Source: Acidobacteriota bacterium (GTDB lineage: Bacteria; Acidobacteriota; Terriglobia; Bryobacterales; UBA6623). Taken from it: a DNA stretch of 64,000 bases. Each line of letters opens with the position of its first letter. Within the stretch, counting starts at the first letter, position 1. Where the stretch lies: the NCBI GenBank assembly GCA_016125275.1, contig WGMB01000003.1, forward strand, positions 868,001 through 932,000. Direction: 5' to 3'. The translations under genes and the position numbers were made by a program. Under the pieces are notes generated by a model. That model had not been told where the DNA came from. It was given only the letters and a program-made list of their open reading frames with translations, and made no database searches. Positions 21,410-29,991 of the stretch are shown in pieces.

Positions 21410-22462
21410 ATGCGAATCCCACGCCCGCCCCGCCCCGCCCCGCGCGCCTTCGCCGCCGCTCTCGCCGTCCTTCTCCTGCTGCACGCCTGCGGCGGCTCTG
21501 CGCCCTCCGAGCAAGCCTTCGCCGGCGAGGCGATGGGCACCACCTGGTCTGTCAAGGTGCGGTCGTCGCAGCCGATGACCGAAGAGGCGGCGGCCACCCT
21601 GCAGGCCTCGATCGAGCTGGCCATCGAGCAGGTCAACCAGAAGATGTCCACCTACCTGGCGACATCCGAGCTGTCTCGCTTCAACGACCTGCCCGGGCCC
21701 GCGACGATGGAGGCCTCCGCCGACACGATCGAGGTCTTCGCCGAGGCGCGGCGCATCGGCGGGCTCTCCGACGGCGTCTTCGACATCACCGTCGGCCCGC
21801 TGGTCAACGCCTGGGGCTTCGGCCCCGGCGACCGGCGCGAGGATCTCGACGACGCCGAGCTGGCCCGCCTGCGGGCGCTCACCGGCTGGGACAAGATCGA
21901 GATCGACACCGCCGCCAAGACCCTGCACAAGACCATCGACGGCGTGTACTGCGACCTCTCGGCCATCGCCAAGGGCTACGCGGTGGACAAGGCGGCCGAG
22001 GCGCTCGAAGGCGCCGGCCACGCCGACTACATGGTGGAGATCGGCGGAGAGGTCCGCGTGCGAGGCGTCAACCGCAGCGGCGAGCCCTGGCGCATCGCCG
22101 TCGAGAAGCCCGACCCGGCCGGCCGCACGATCCAGCGGGTGCTGCCGCTGCACGACATCGCCATGGCCACTTCGGGCGACTACCGCAACTACTTCGAAAA
22201 GGACGGCGAGCGCTACTCCCACGAGATCGACCCGCGCACGGGCCGCCCCGTCGGCCATCGCACGGCCTCTGTGACGGTGCTGGACCCGAGCTGCGCCACC
22301 GCCGACGCCTGGGCCACGGCGCTGATCGTGCTGGGCGAAGAGGCGGGCTACGGCAAGGCCGTGGAGCTGGAGCTCCCGGCGCTGTTCCTGGTGCGCGAAG
22401 GGGAAGCCTTCGTGGAGAAGCCGACGCCGGCGTTCGAGGGGCTCTTCCCCGAGCCGCAGTAG
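21410..22462 (+). CDS. apbE: FAD:protein FMN transferase
   Basis: A 350-residue lipoprotein enzyme that transfers FMN from FAD to Thr/Ser of target proteins, here surely NqrB and NqrC just upstream. The N-terminus is a basic region, a Leu-rich helix and LLLHACGG, a lipobox with Cys near residue 27. Catalytic-domain motifs are AMGTTWSVKV, FDITVGPLVNAWGFG, DLSAIAKGYAVD, YMVEIGGEVR, ATSGDYRNY and ATADAWATAL. The ATG at 21410 is preferred; the open frame reaches back to 21278 inside nqrF but that would bury the signal peptide. The nqr terminator separates the two. Confidence 0.93.
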   Translation: MRIPRPPRPAPRAFAAALAVLLLLHACGGSAPSEQAFAGEAMGTTWSVKVRSSQPMTEEAAATLQASIELAIEQVNQKMSTYLATSELSRFNDLPGPATMEASADTIEVFAEARRIGGLSDGVFDITVGPLVNAWGFGPGDRREDLDDAELARLRALTGWDKIEIDTAAKTLHKTIDGVYCDLSAIAKGYAVDKAAEALEGAGHADYMVEIGGEVRVRGVNRSGEPWRIAVEKPDPAGRTIQRVLPLHDIAMATSGDYRNYFEKDGERYSHEIDPRTGRPVGHRTASVTVLDPSCATADAWATALIVLGEEAGYGKAVELELPALFLVREGEAFVEKPTPAFEGLFPEPQ

Positions 22463-22488
22463 CGCCGGACCTTCCTATCCGGCCGCCG

Positions 22489-23433
22489 CTATGCGTCCCA
22501 CTTCGGGATGCGGTAGATGCGTTGCGCGTTCTCCCAGGTGAGCTTGCGGAAAACCTCCGGCGTGGTGGAGCGCTTGAGCACGGTCAGGGTTTCGCGGGCC
22601 ACGCACTTGCCGCTGAGGCGCTTGGCCGCGGGATTGCGATCTTGGGAGACACCCGCCCCGTGGCCGTCCGCGCAGGAGCAGTCACTGCCGAACATCAGCT
22701 TGTCCTGGTGGCGCTTCAAGAAGTCCTTGGTGAACTCCGGGTCGCGCGACAGCGCGTTGTTGCCGGAGTTGGCCGACATGTCGCCGTACATGTTCTCGTA
22801 GTCCGACAGCAGCTTGTCGGTCACGCCGCCCGGCTTGATCGGACCAGAGGGGTAGGCCTCCTGGTTGGCGTAGTCGGCGCTGATGTTGGCCCAGAAGGCG
22901 TCGGCGTGGCCCACGAAGCGGGTCTTCGGGTAGGTTTCGAGCATCCGGGCGAGCTTCTTGATGCCGGTGGCGTAATTGGTCTCGCCTTCGTAGTGTGGGA
23001 ACTCCTGGAAATGGATCAGGATGGGCACGTCGAGCTCGGCGGCGAGGCCGTAGAGGCGTTGCAGCTCCGGCCCGTTGGCCGTGACGTTGGACTTGAGCTC
23101 GCCAAAGCCGATGGCGCCCTTCTTGACGGCCTCGGTGAGCAGCCTCGACGCCAGGTGCTGCGTGACGTCGACCGAGGAGGACCACACGAAGCGATGCGGG
23201 TACTTGGCCTGCATGGCGTGGATCTGCTCCACCGGGGCGCCGCGGCTCAGCAGCAGCGCGTGGGAGACGCCGCAGCCGTCCATATGCATGGCGTTGCCGT
23301 CGTTGTCCCGGCGCAGGTGCGAGTGGATGTCGATGACATTGCCGCCCCAGAGGTCCTCCAGGGGCTGCGCCGCCGCGGACGCGGCGGTGAGTGCGAGGGT
23401 GGAGGCGAGGAACTCTCGACGGTTGAGCGACAT
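22489..23433 (-). CDS. exported amidohydrolase-2 family metal-dependent hydrolase
   Basis: A 314-residue TIM-barrel hydrolase/decarboxylase-type protein with a Tat-like leader (MSLNRREFLASTLALTAASAAAQ). The metal-site HSH is in VIDIHSHLRR; further residues lie in ILIHFQEFPHYEG, FVGHADAFW and a late MFGSDCS Asp. The C-terminus TWENAQRIYRI is typical of amidohydrolase-2 proteins. Substrate unknown. TAGCAT (23449-23444) sits ten bases before the ATG and there is no SD. It is convergent with apbE. Confidence 0.8.
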   Translation of the reverse strand: MSLNRREFLASTLALTAASAAAQPLEDLWGGNVIDIHSHLRRDNDGNAMHMDGCGVSHALLLSRGAPVEQIHAMQAKYPHRFVWSSSVDVTQHLASRLLTEAVKKGAIGFGELKSNVTANGPELQRLYGLAAELDVPILIHFQEFPHYEGETNYATGIKKLARMLETYPKTRFVGHADAFWANISADYANQEAYPSGPIKPGGVTDKLLSDYENMYGDMSANSGNNALSRDPEFTKDFLKRHQDKLMFGSDCSCADGHGAGVSQDRNPAAKRLSGKCVARETLTVLKRSTTPEVFRKLTWENAQRIYRIPKWDA

Positions 23434-23567
23434 GGCGGTAGTGATGCTACCGGGTCGCCGACCGGAAGGCAAGAACGATCTCGATGGCGACCGTCAACGC
23501 AGCGATGGGGCTCACGCGTCGCCGTGAGCCCCATCACAATTGGGTCAAGACCTAGCCCGGCCGATTC

Positions 23568-24605
23568 TTACCGCTGCACGCGGCCCGAGCCGCCGCCCTT
23601 CATCAGCGCCACCACGTCCGCCGTCGGGAAGCGGTTGTAGTCCCCCGGCACCGAGTGCTTCAGGCAGGACGCCGCCACGGCGAACTCGAGCGCCGACTGC
23701 GGATCGTCCGGGTAGTGGTGCAGGCCGCCGATCAGGCCGCCGGCAAAGGAGTCGCCGCCGCCCACGCGGTCCACGATGTCGGTGATCTCGTACTTCTGCG
23801 ATAGGAAGAAGTCCTTGCCGTCATACAGGCACGCCGACCAGCCGTTGTGCGACGCCGAGATCGACTCGCGCAGCGTGATCGCCTGCTTCTTCAGGTTCGG
23901 GAACTCCTGGAACATCTTCTCGGCCAGAGCCTTGTACTTATCGGTGTCCAGGTGGCCTTCTTCCACGTCCACGTCCACCGAGACGCCGATCGAGAGCTGG
24001 CAGTCCTCTTCGTTGGCGATGCCCACATCCACGAACTTCACCAGTTCGCGCATCACTTCCGGCGCGGACTTGCCGTAGTTCCACAGCTTCTTGCGGAAGT
24101 TGTAGTCGCACGACACCGTCAGGCCCTTCTCCTTGGCCTTCTGCACGGCTTCCATCGAGAGGTCCGCCGCGCCCTGGCTGATGGCCGGGGTGATGCCGGT
24201 GATGTGGAACCAAGTGGCGCCGTCGAAGATCGCATCCCAGTCGAAATCGCCCGGCTTGGCCAGCGAAATCGAGGAGTAGTCGCGGTCATAGATGACCTTG
24301 GAGGGCCGCTGGTTGGCGCCGTGCTCGAGGTAGTAGACACCCAGGCGTCCGCCCTTGGTGCGCTTGACCTGATCCACGGAAACGCCCAGCCCGCGCAGCT
24401 CGGCGAGGCAGGAATCCACGATCTCGTGCTTGGCCGGCAGAGCCGTCACGAACGAGGCCGGCAGGCCGTAGTTGGCGCACGAGACGGCCACGTTGGCCTC
24501 GCCGCCGCCAAAGGTCGCCACGAACATCGGGGACTGCAGTTGCCGCTCCAAATTCGGGGGGCAGAGCCGCAGCATGATCTCGCCAAAGGTCACAATCTTC
24601 GCCAT
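23568..24605 (-). CDS. kdgK: 2-keto-3-deoxygluconate kinase (PfkB family)
   Basis: A 345-residue ribokinase-fold sugar kinase. It begins [13 protein letters not shown], has [16 protein letters not shown] near residue 35, [22 protein letters not shown] and the catalytic block [20 protein letters not shown] with the base Asp. This pattern is that of KDG kinases, which phosphorylate 2-keto-3-deoxygluconate to KDPG. It would take up the product of the sugar-acid dehydratases elsewhere in the window. AGGA lies upstream of the ATG at 24605; the open frame continues to 24827 without similarity. Confidence 0.85.
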   Translation of the reverse strand: MAKIVTFGEIMLRLCPPNLERQLQSPMFVATFGGGEANVAVSCANYGLPASFVTALPAKHEIVDSCLAELRGLGVSVDQVKRTKGGRLGVYYLEHGANQRPSKVIYDRDYSSISLAKPGDFDWDAIFDGATWFHITGITPAISQGAADLSMEAVQKAKEKGLTVSCDYNFRKKLWNYGKSAPEVMRELVKFVDVGIANEEDCQLSIGVSVDVDVEEGHLDTDKYKALAEKMFQEFPNLKKQAITLRESISASHNGWSACLYDGKDFFLSQKYEITDIVDRVGGGDSFAGGLIGGLHHYPDDPQSALEFAVAASCLKHSVPGDYNRFPTADVVALMKGGGSGRVQR

Positions 24606-24735
24606 GTTTCGAATCGTCCTTCTTTTCCCGGCTCCAAGGCCCGGAAGCAGTTGTGAATACAGCAGGATATCAGACTCCGGCCGGGTCTCGCGGCGGTCTT
24701 GAAACGGGGGCGGGAGGGCTCGTGTCCACCCAGTG

Positions 24736-25260
24736 ATGAGAAAAATCACACGATTTGAAGGAGTTTCTTGGATGAGCCTGGTGGGTGCGGCGGCGGTCTT
24801 ACTGCTGCTCGATTCCGGTTGCGGCAAGGTCTACCAGCCGGAAGAGATGGTGCGAGCCATCGAGCTGCCGGCCGGCACCGAGCTGATGGTGACTCCGGCC
24901 GAACCGATCGATCTCGAAGAGATGGAGACCGGCGCGCAGTTCGCCGGCACGCTCGAGCTGCCTCTAATCCGAGACAACGTGGTGATCGCACCGAAGGGCG
25001 CCCCGGTGGGCGGCGAGTTCGTCGTCGACGCGCAAGCCGAGGATGAAGGCGTGCTGCCGCTCGGCATCCGGCTGACGAGCCTGATGATCCACGGCGGGCA
25101 GGAAGCCTCGCTGACGACGGCCCCGGTCTTCCCCGAAGCGCGGGCGGAGGCGGTGAGCAAGCCCGAGGTTCGCGAGGACGCCGTGCTGATGTTCGTGCTG
25201 ACCGAGCCGACGCAAGTGAGCTGGTCCATGGACGCCGCTCCGGGCGTTCACCCGAGCTAG
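24736..25260 (+). CDS. putative lipoprotein of unknown function
   Basis: A 174-residue protein with a basic start (MRKITRF), a hydrophobic stretch and LLDSGCGK, a lipobox with Cys near residue 28. The mature part begins [10 protein letters not shown] and contains [25 protein letters not shown], a small beta-rich domain that I recall from other acidobacterial secreted proteins but cannot name. An alternative ATG at 24772 has a better SD (AAGGAG eight bases before) but loses the basic n-region. It is divergent from kdgK. Confidence 0.65.
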   Translation: MRKITRFEGVSWMSLVGAAAVLLLLDSGCGKVYQPEEMVRAIELPAGTELMVTPAEPIDLEEMETGAQFAGTLELPLIRDNVVIAPKGAPVGGEFVVDAQAEDEGVLPLGIRLTSLMIHGGQEASLTTAPVFPEARAEAVSKPEVREDAVLMFVLTEPTQVSWSMDAAPGVHPS

Positions 25261-25316
25261 AGCCCTCGTGCATGCGCGAGAGAGGACGGATAGCCTCGGT
25301 CGGCCCCGGCCTCTCG

Positions 25317-25364
25317 CAGGTTCTTGTTCCCCAACCTGTGAGGGAACAAGGGCATCGAAACCTG
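25317..25364 (+). promoter_or_regulatory. leader with mutually exclusive hairpins
   Basis: Just upstream of the serine hydrolase gene, CAGGTT (25317-25322) can pair with AACCTG at 25333-25338 or at 25359-25364, while CTTGTTCCC (25323-25331) pairs perfectly with GGGAACAAG (25342-25350). The first and second pairings exclude each other. No U-run follows, so this is not a normal terminator. A regulatory role is only suggested. Confidence 0.4.
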
Positions 25365-25407
25365 CGTACCGCTGATCATGACCCCTCTCTTTGAGGCGGC
25401 GCGCGGG

Positions 25408-26892
25408 ATGAAGGCCGCAGGGATTGCCCTGTGCTTCTTGCTGATCCCCCTTGGCGCGTCCGCTCAGCAGACCAACACCGCGGCAATTCAACGGATCGAG
25501 TCGGGTCTCTTGTTCCCGGTCGCCGTCGCCGGCGAACCTGTCCCGCAAAAGAACATTCGGGGCCGGATGGAGCGCTATGGCGCGCCGGCTGTCAGCGTCA
25601 CTGTGATCGACCAGCACCGGATCGCTTGGTCCCGTGCGTACGGCGCCATTCGGGAGGACAAAACGCCGGCGACGCCGGAAACCCTCTTTCAGGCCGCCTC
25701 CATCAGCAAGCCCGTCACCGCTGCCGCCGCACTGATGCTCGTTTCTCGCGGAACCCTCGACCTGGACGTTCCGGTCGACCGATATCTCTCCTCGTGGAAG
25801 ATCCCGGAATCGGCGCTGACCGCAACCTCTCCCATCACGCTACGAGAACTGCTGTCTCACTCGGCGGGGATCTCCGTGCACGGCTTTGACGGTTACGAAG
25901 TAGGCGCCCCCGTGCCGACACTCCAGCAGGTGCTGAGCGGCGCTCCGCCCGCCAACTCCCTGCCAATCCGTGTCGAACAGGAACCGGGCAAGTCCTGGCA
26001 GTACTCCGGCGGCGGCTATACGATCGTCCAGCAGATCCTCGAAGACGTGACCGGCAAACCCTTCCATCAACTGATGGCCGAGCTGGTGCTCGATCAGCTT
26101 GGAATGGCGTCCAGTACCTTCTTGCAACCCCTGCCGGAGCGGCAGGCGCAGAGGGCGGCCACGGGTTATGGCGACGACGGACGGCCTGTGGCCGGCCGCT
26201 GGCACGTCTACCCGGAGCAAGCCGCCGCAGGCCTCTGGACGACCGCATCGGATCTGGCCGAATTCGCACTGTGGGTGATGGCGGACGGCAATCCTCCCGG
26301 CATGAGTCAGGACCGGGAAGCAGCCCGACTCTTGATCGCGCGACAACCCGACCTGGTGAACCGCTACGGAGGCATGGGCCTCGGCTTTTTCGTGGGCGGT
26401 GAAGGCGCAGCCAAGCACTTCCTCCATGGCGGAGGAAACGCCGGGTTTCGCTGCTACATGATCGGCTTTCCGGCCACCGGGCAGGGCGTCGTCATCATGA
26501 CCAACTCAGATTCCGGGATCCCGCTGGCGCTCGAGATCACGCGCGCCGTGGCGAGCGAGTATCAATGGCCCGAGCGCTTCCAGCGAGTCATCACCGCCCA
26601 GCCTGTTGACGCAGCCCAACTCGCAGCGTACGAAGGCTCGTATCGCGAGGGTCCCGCCTCCGCCGACAAGATGTCCATCGAGGCCGTTCCAGAAGGGCTC
26701 GCGGCGCGACTCAACACCGCACCGGCCGTCCTCCTGCGGATGGAAGGCGAAGATCGATTCGTGGACCCCGAGAGCGGTACGGAGTACATCTTCTCGTCTC
26801 CCGCTGACGGAGAAGCCAAGACGCTTCTGGTCCAGCCCGAAAGAGGCAATACGAGGACGATGACGCGCCAAGTCGTTTCTAACGGCCAATGA
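25408..26892 (+). CDS. exported serine hydrolase, beta-lactamase family
   Basis: A 494-residue class C beta-lactamase/DD-peptidase-like hydrolase. The signal peptide is MKAAGIALCFLLIPLGASA; the upstream ATG at 25378 would add ten residues before it. Catalytic motifs are Ser-x-x-Lys in ASISKPV (about residue 90) and the Tyr motif in QYSGGGYTIV, followed by FLHGGGNAGFRCYM near the end. Such proteins are usually esterases, peptidases or amidases, not resistance determinants. A second member follows 71 bases downstream. Confidence 0.85.
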   Translation: MKAAGIALCFLLIPLGASAQQTNTAAIQRIESGLLFPVAVAGEPVPQKNIRGRMERYGAPAVSVTVIDQHRIAWSRAYGAIREDKTPATPETLFQAASISKPVTAAAALMLVSRGTLDLDVPVDRYLSSWKIPESALTATSPITLRELLSHSAGISVHGFDGYEVGAPVPTLQQVLSGAPPANSLPIRVEQEPGKSWQYSGGGYTIVQQILEDVTGKPFHQLMAELVLDQLGMASSTFLQPLPERQAQRAATGYGDDGRPVAGRWHVYPEQAAAGLWTTASDLAEFALWVMADGNPPGMSQDREAARLLIARQPDLVNRYGGMGLGFFVGGEGAAKHFLHGGGNAGFRCYMIGFPATGQGVVIMTNSDSGIPLALEITRAVASEYQWPERFQRVITAQPVDAAQLAAYEGSYREGPASADKMSIEAVPEGLAARLNTAPAVLLRMEGEDRFVDPESGTEYIFSSPADGEAKTLLVQPERGNTRTMTRQVVSNGQ

Positions 26893-26963
26893 GAGAACGC
26901 CCAGCAGGACGCTCTCCTGCAGTTCCATTCTTGCGGCCGAAACCGAATAGCTCACCAACAATC

Positions 26964-28058
26964 ATGCACAACCGTTTCACAGTACTCCGCCCCTGGGCTC
27001 GTACCGCTCTCATGGCGATTGGAACAGCCGTCGTCTCTTGGGCCCAGGCTTCCCCCGCCGTTCTGGAGCAGGACGCAAATCGTCTCCTCGCGGAGCACAA
27101 CATTCCAAGCGTCTCGATCGCACAAATCAAGGACGGTCGGATCGTGCTTACGACCGCCTACGGCCGAAGCAGCTCCACTGCAGCCCCGACGCCGGACACG
27201 CTTTACAACATCGCCTCGCTGACGAAGCCGATCAGCGCCGAGGTTGCCCTGCGACTCATGTCGAAAGGCGCGATCGCCCTGGACGAACCGATGTATACGT
27301 ACTGGACGGACCCGGACATCGAAAGCGATGAGCGACGGAAGCTGTTGACCCCGCGGATCTCCCTGAGCCACCAGACCGGCTTTGCCAACTGGCGGTCGGA
27401 AACAGGCAATGTCCTCACCTTCAGAAACGATCCGGGCGCGGGATTCGGCTATTCCGGCGAGGGGTATGAATATCTGTCGCGCTTCATCGAGAAGAAGACC
27501 GGAAAGAATCTTGAAGAGCACGCCCGCGAGCTCATTTTTGGGCCCGCCGGCATGGAAGACACCGCCTATACGCGCCAGCCGTGGTTCGAGGGGAGAGTCG
27601 CCGTCCCCGCGGACGCACAAGGCCAGTGGCTCAAACCGACCTTTGCCGACCGGCCCGTGGCGTCCGATCTCGCGTATACGACCGCAGCGGACTACGCCCG
27701 TCTTTTGCTGCAAGTGATGGAAGACAAAGGAATCAGCGCGGACCTTGCCAAAGAGAGGAGCAAGGTTCAGGTCAGCCTGAGAGAGAAGATGTGTCAGGCA
27801 ATCCCAAAGGAAGTCTGTCCGGACGACTTGGGCATGGGACTTGGGTGGCAAGTGCTCCGGTTCGGGAGCAAGACCATTCTGATGCACACCGGCCGGGACC
27901 CTGGACTCTACACGTACGCCTACCTATGCCCCACGACCGGATCGGGCGCGGTGATCCTGACCAACGGCCAGAACGGCAACAAGATCGTACTTCCGCTTCT
28001 CAAAGATCTCGAGGCCGAGCCCGAGTTCCTCGACTTCCTCGCCAAGGCCATGCGGTAG
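26964..28058 (+). CDS. exported serine hydrolase, beta-lactamase family
   Basis: A 364-residue member of the same superfamily as its upstream neighbour but clearly diverged. The ATG at 26964 gives a signal peptide (MHNRFTVLRPW then AL-rich, ending near SWAQA). Ser-x-x-Lys is in IASLTKPIS, the Tyr motif in FGYSGEGYEYL, and MHTGRDPGLYTYA forms the late His-x-Gly-like motif. Together the two genes look like a small operon of envelope hydrolases followed by an AraC regulator. Substrate unknown. Confidence 0.85.
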   Translation: MHNRFTVLRPWARTALMAIGTAVVSWAQASPAVLEQDANRLLAEHNIPSVSIAQIKDGRIVLTTAYGRSSSTAAPTPDTLYNIASLTKPISAEVALRLMSKGAIALDEPMYTYWTDPDIESDERRKLLTPRISLSHQTGFANWRSETGNVLTFRNDPGAGFGYSGEGYEYLSRFIEKKTGKNLEEHARELIFGPAGMEDTAYTRQPWFEGRVAVPADAQGQWLKPTFADRPVASDLAYTTAADYARLLLQVMEDKGISADLAKERSKVQVSLREKMCQAIPKEVCPDDLGMGLGWQVLRFGSKTILMHTGRDPGLYTYAYLCPTTGSGAVILTNGQNGNKIVLPLLKDLEAEPEFLDFLAKAMR

Positions 28059-28108
28059 TCCGTCTCGAGTCAGCGAGCGCATTCGAAGGCGAAGGCTATG
28101 ATGAGCGG

Positions 28109-28933
28109 GTGCCTTGGGAGCTGGTTCGGCGCATCCCTCACCCGGCGCTGCGGCCTTACGTGGCGGAGTATCAGGGCTACCGGGAGTCCGGCGGGCAGTC
28201 CATCGTGCGGCGGGAGCCGGCGACATCCGAGATCCCTCTGATCCTCAACTTCGGCGAGCCTTTTACGATCGACGGAAGCTACGCTGCGGGCGGCGGCCCG
28301 CAGCCCTTCCACAGCTTCGTGGCCGGCATGGGCGACTCGTTCGCCGTCGTCGGCTCGGCTGGCTCGGCCTACTGCATGCAAGCGAATTTTTCGCCGCTGG
28401 GGGCCTATCGCATCCTACGCTTGCCGATGCACGAGATCGCGGCCAAGGTAGCGGATCTGGAGCTGCTCTGGGGACGCTCCGCGCAGCGCCTGCTCGACCG
28501 GCTCTACGCAGCCCCGGGATGGGAACCGCGGTTCGAGCTTCTCGACCGCTTCCTGCTGGATCGGCTCGCCCGAGCGCGCCCGGCGGCTCCGGAAGTCGAG
28601 GCGGCCTGGGAGCGGCTGAGGACATCGCACGGCGCGCTGCCGGTGGACGAGCTGGCGCGGGAGCTGGGCTGGAGCCGCCGCCACCTGGCCCGGCGCTTTC
28701 AGCAGCAGCTCGGGCAGCCGCCCAAGACCGTGGCCCGCATTCTACGGTTCGAGCGCGCCCGACGCAGAGCCCTCGATCGGCCACGAGCGGCCTGGAGCGA
28801 GATCGCCCTCGACTGCGGCTACTCCGACCAAGCCCACCTGATCCGGGAGTTCCGCAGCCTCTCCGGCCTCACGCCGCCCGAGCTCGACCGCCGCACCGAC
28901 AGCGACGGCGGCGGCGTGCTGGAGCCGCTGTAG
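28109..28933 (+). CDS. AraC-family transcriptional regulator
   Basis: A 274-residue regulator. The N-terminal half (HPALRPYVAEYQGYRE, EIPLILNFGEPF) is a cupin-like sensing domain of the DUF6597 type; the C-terminal half has two helix-turn-helix units (LPVDELARELGWSRRHLARRF and WSEIALDCGYSDQAHLIREF) ending GLTPPEL. No ATG lies in frame at the right place; the start is taken as GTG at 28109, six bases after TATGAT (28097-28102), a leaderless arrangement. It may regulate the serine hydrolases just upstream or the downstream genes. Confidence 0.82.
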   Translation: MPWELVRRIPHPALRPYVAEYQGYRESGGQSIVRREPATSEIPLILNFGEPFTIDGSYAAGGGPQPFHSFVAGMGDSFAVVGSAGSAYCMQANFSPLGAYRILRLPMHEIAAKVADLELLWGRSAQRLLDRLYAAPGWEPRFELLDRFLLDRLARARPAAPEVEAAWERLRTSHGALPVDELARELGWSRRHLARRFQQQLGQPPKTVARILRFERARRRALDRPRAAWSEIALDCGYSDQAHLIREFRSLSGLTPPELDRRTDSDGGGVLEPL

Positions 28934-28985
28934 CATGTCCCATTCGTTCAATTCACGGCCGAACCCGGCGCGATAGGCTACTCGC

Positions 28986-29420
28986 ATGGACGTTCAACCG
29001 CCTCGCATCTACCCTTGCCTACGCTACGAAGACGCGCCCGCCATGATCGAATGGCTCGTGCGGGCCTTCGCGTTCGAGAAGAATGCGGTCTACGCCGCCG
29101 ACGACGGCTCCATCGCCCACGCTCAGCTGAGCTTCGGCTCGGCGATGATCATGCTGGGCTCGGGCAAGAATTCCGACTCGGAGCTCGACAAGGTCTTTCG
29201 AACCCCTCGCGAGGCCGGACCGCTGAGCAGCCAGACCATCTACATCGCCGTCGACGATGTGGACGCGCACCACAACCGAGCCAAAGCGGCCGGCGCGGAG
29301 ATCCTGATGGAGCTCACCGACCAGCCGTACGGCAGCCGCGACTACATCTGCAAGGACCCCGAAGGCAACGTCTGGTGCTTTGGGACGTATTGGCCGAAAG
29401 TCGGCGAAGAGCCGCAGTAG
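28986..29420 (+). CDS. VOC-family (glyoxalase/bleomycin-resistance fold) protein
   Basis: A 144-residue single-domain protein of the PhnB-like VOC group: IYPCLRYEDAPAMIEWL at the start, HAQLSFGSAMIML, IYIAVDDVDAHHNRAKAAGAEI and the final YGSRDYICKDPEGNVWCFGTY. Such proteins bind metal or small ligands; the reaction cannot be read. TAGGCT ends six bases before the ATG. Confidence 0.82.
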   Translation: MDVQPPRIYPCLRYEDAPAMIEWLVRAFAFEKNAVYAADDGSIAHAQLSFGSAMIMLGSGKNSDSELDKVFRTPREAGPLSSQTIYIAVDDVDAHHNRAKAAGAEILMELTDQPYGSRDYICKDPEGNVWCFGTYWPKVGEEPQ

Positions 29421-29444
29421 GCGCCGGTGGTAAGCTGAGCGCTG

Positions 29445-29960
29445 ATGGGCGTTGTCAAAGAGCTGGTTTCGCTCGAAGACTATCTGTCGATGAGCTTCGA
29501 TGGCGTCGACGCCGAGCTGATTGACGGGGAGGTCGCCGAGCGCCCAATGCCGAATGACGCCCATTCGCTCGCCCAGCAAGTCCTGGCTGAGGCTTTCGGC
29601 CCGGCAAGAAAGGCGGGGAAGATCCTAGCCAGGCCCGAGCTTCGGGTTCAGGTCGATCCCAGAACGGTTTTCGTCCCGGACTACTGCGTCTTTGCCGGCG
29701 CCACGCGCGACCCGCGATCCACCAACCCGCCATGGCTCGTGGCCGAGATCATCTCGCCCAGTGATGTGTATTCCCGCCTCGTTTACAAGCTCGATCACTA
29801 TCGAGCCTGGGGCGTCGAGCACGTCTGGGTCATCGATCCCGAGCAGCGCCGCCTGAGCGTCTACCGGCAAGAAGGGCTGCTGCGCGTGAGCAAGCTCGAG
29901 CTCCCCGATCTCGGCGTGAGCCTCGAGCCGGCCGACCTGTTCGACGAGCCCGCAGCGTAG
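29445..29960 (+). CDS. Uma2-family (DUF820) putative endonuclease
   Basis: A 171-residue PD-(D/E)xK-fold protein. The N-terminal LEDYLSM and ELIDGEV, the core FVPDYCVF with the catalytic Asp, LVAEIISPSD with the Glu, and the YRAWGVEHVWVIDPEQRRLSVYR tail are all Uma2 features. Members are abundant in cyanobacteria and some other phyla and their targets are mostly unknown. TAAGCT ends eight bases before the ATG. Confidence 0.85.
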   Translation: MGVVKELVSLEDYLSMSFDGVDAELIDGEVAERPMPNDAHSLAQQVLAEAFGPARKAGKILARPELRVQVDPRTVFVPDYCVFAGATRDPRSTNPPWLVAEIISPSDVYSRLVYKLDHYRAWGVEHVWVIDPEQRRLSVYRQEGLLRVSKLELPDLGVSLEPADLFDEPAA

Positions 29961-29991
29961 CCCGTCGCGTTCCGGCTATCATGATGGGCCG

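Noticed and set aside
25408-28058. Beta-lactam resistance genes
   Set aside because: The proteins have the serine beta-lactamase fold, but this superfamily mostly contains esterases and peptidases, and no specific resistance signature is seen.
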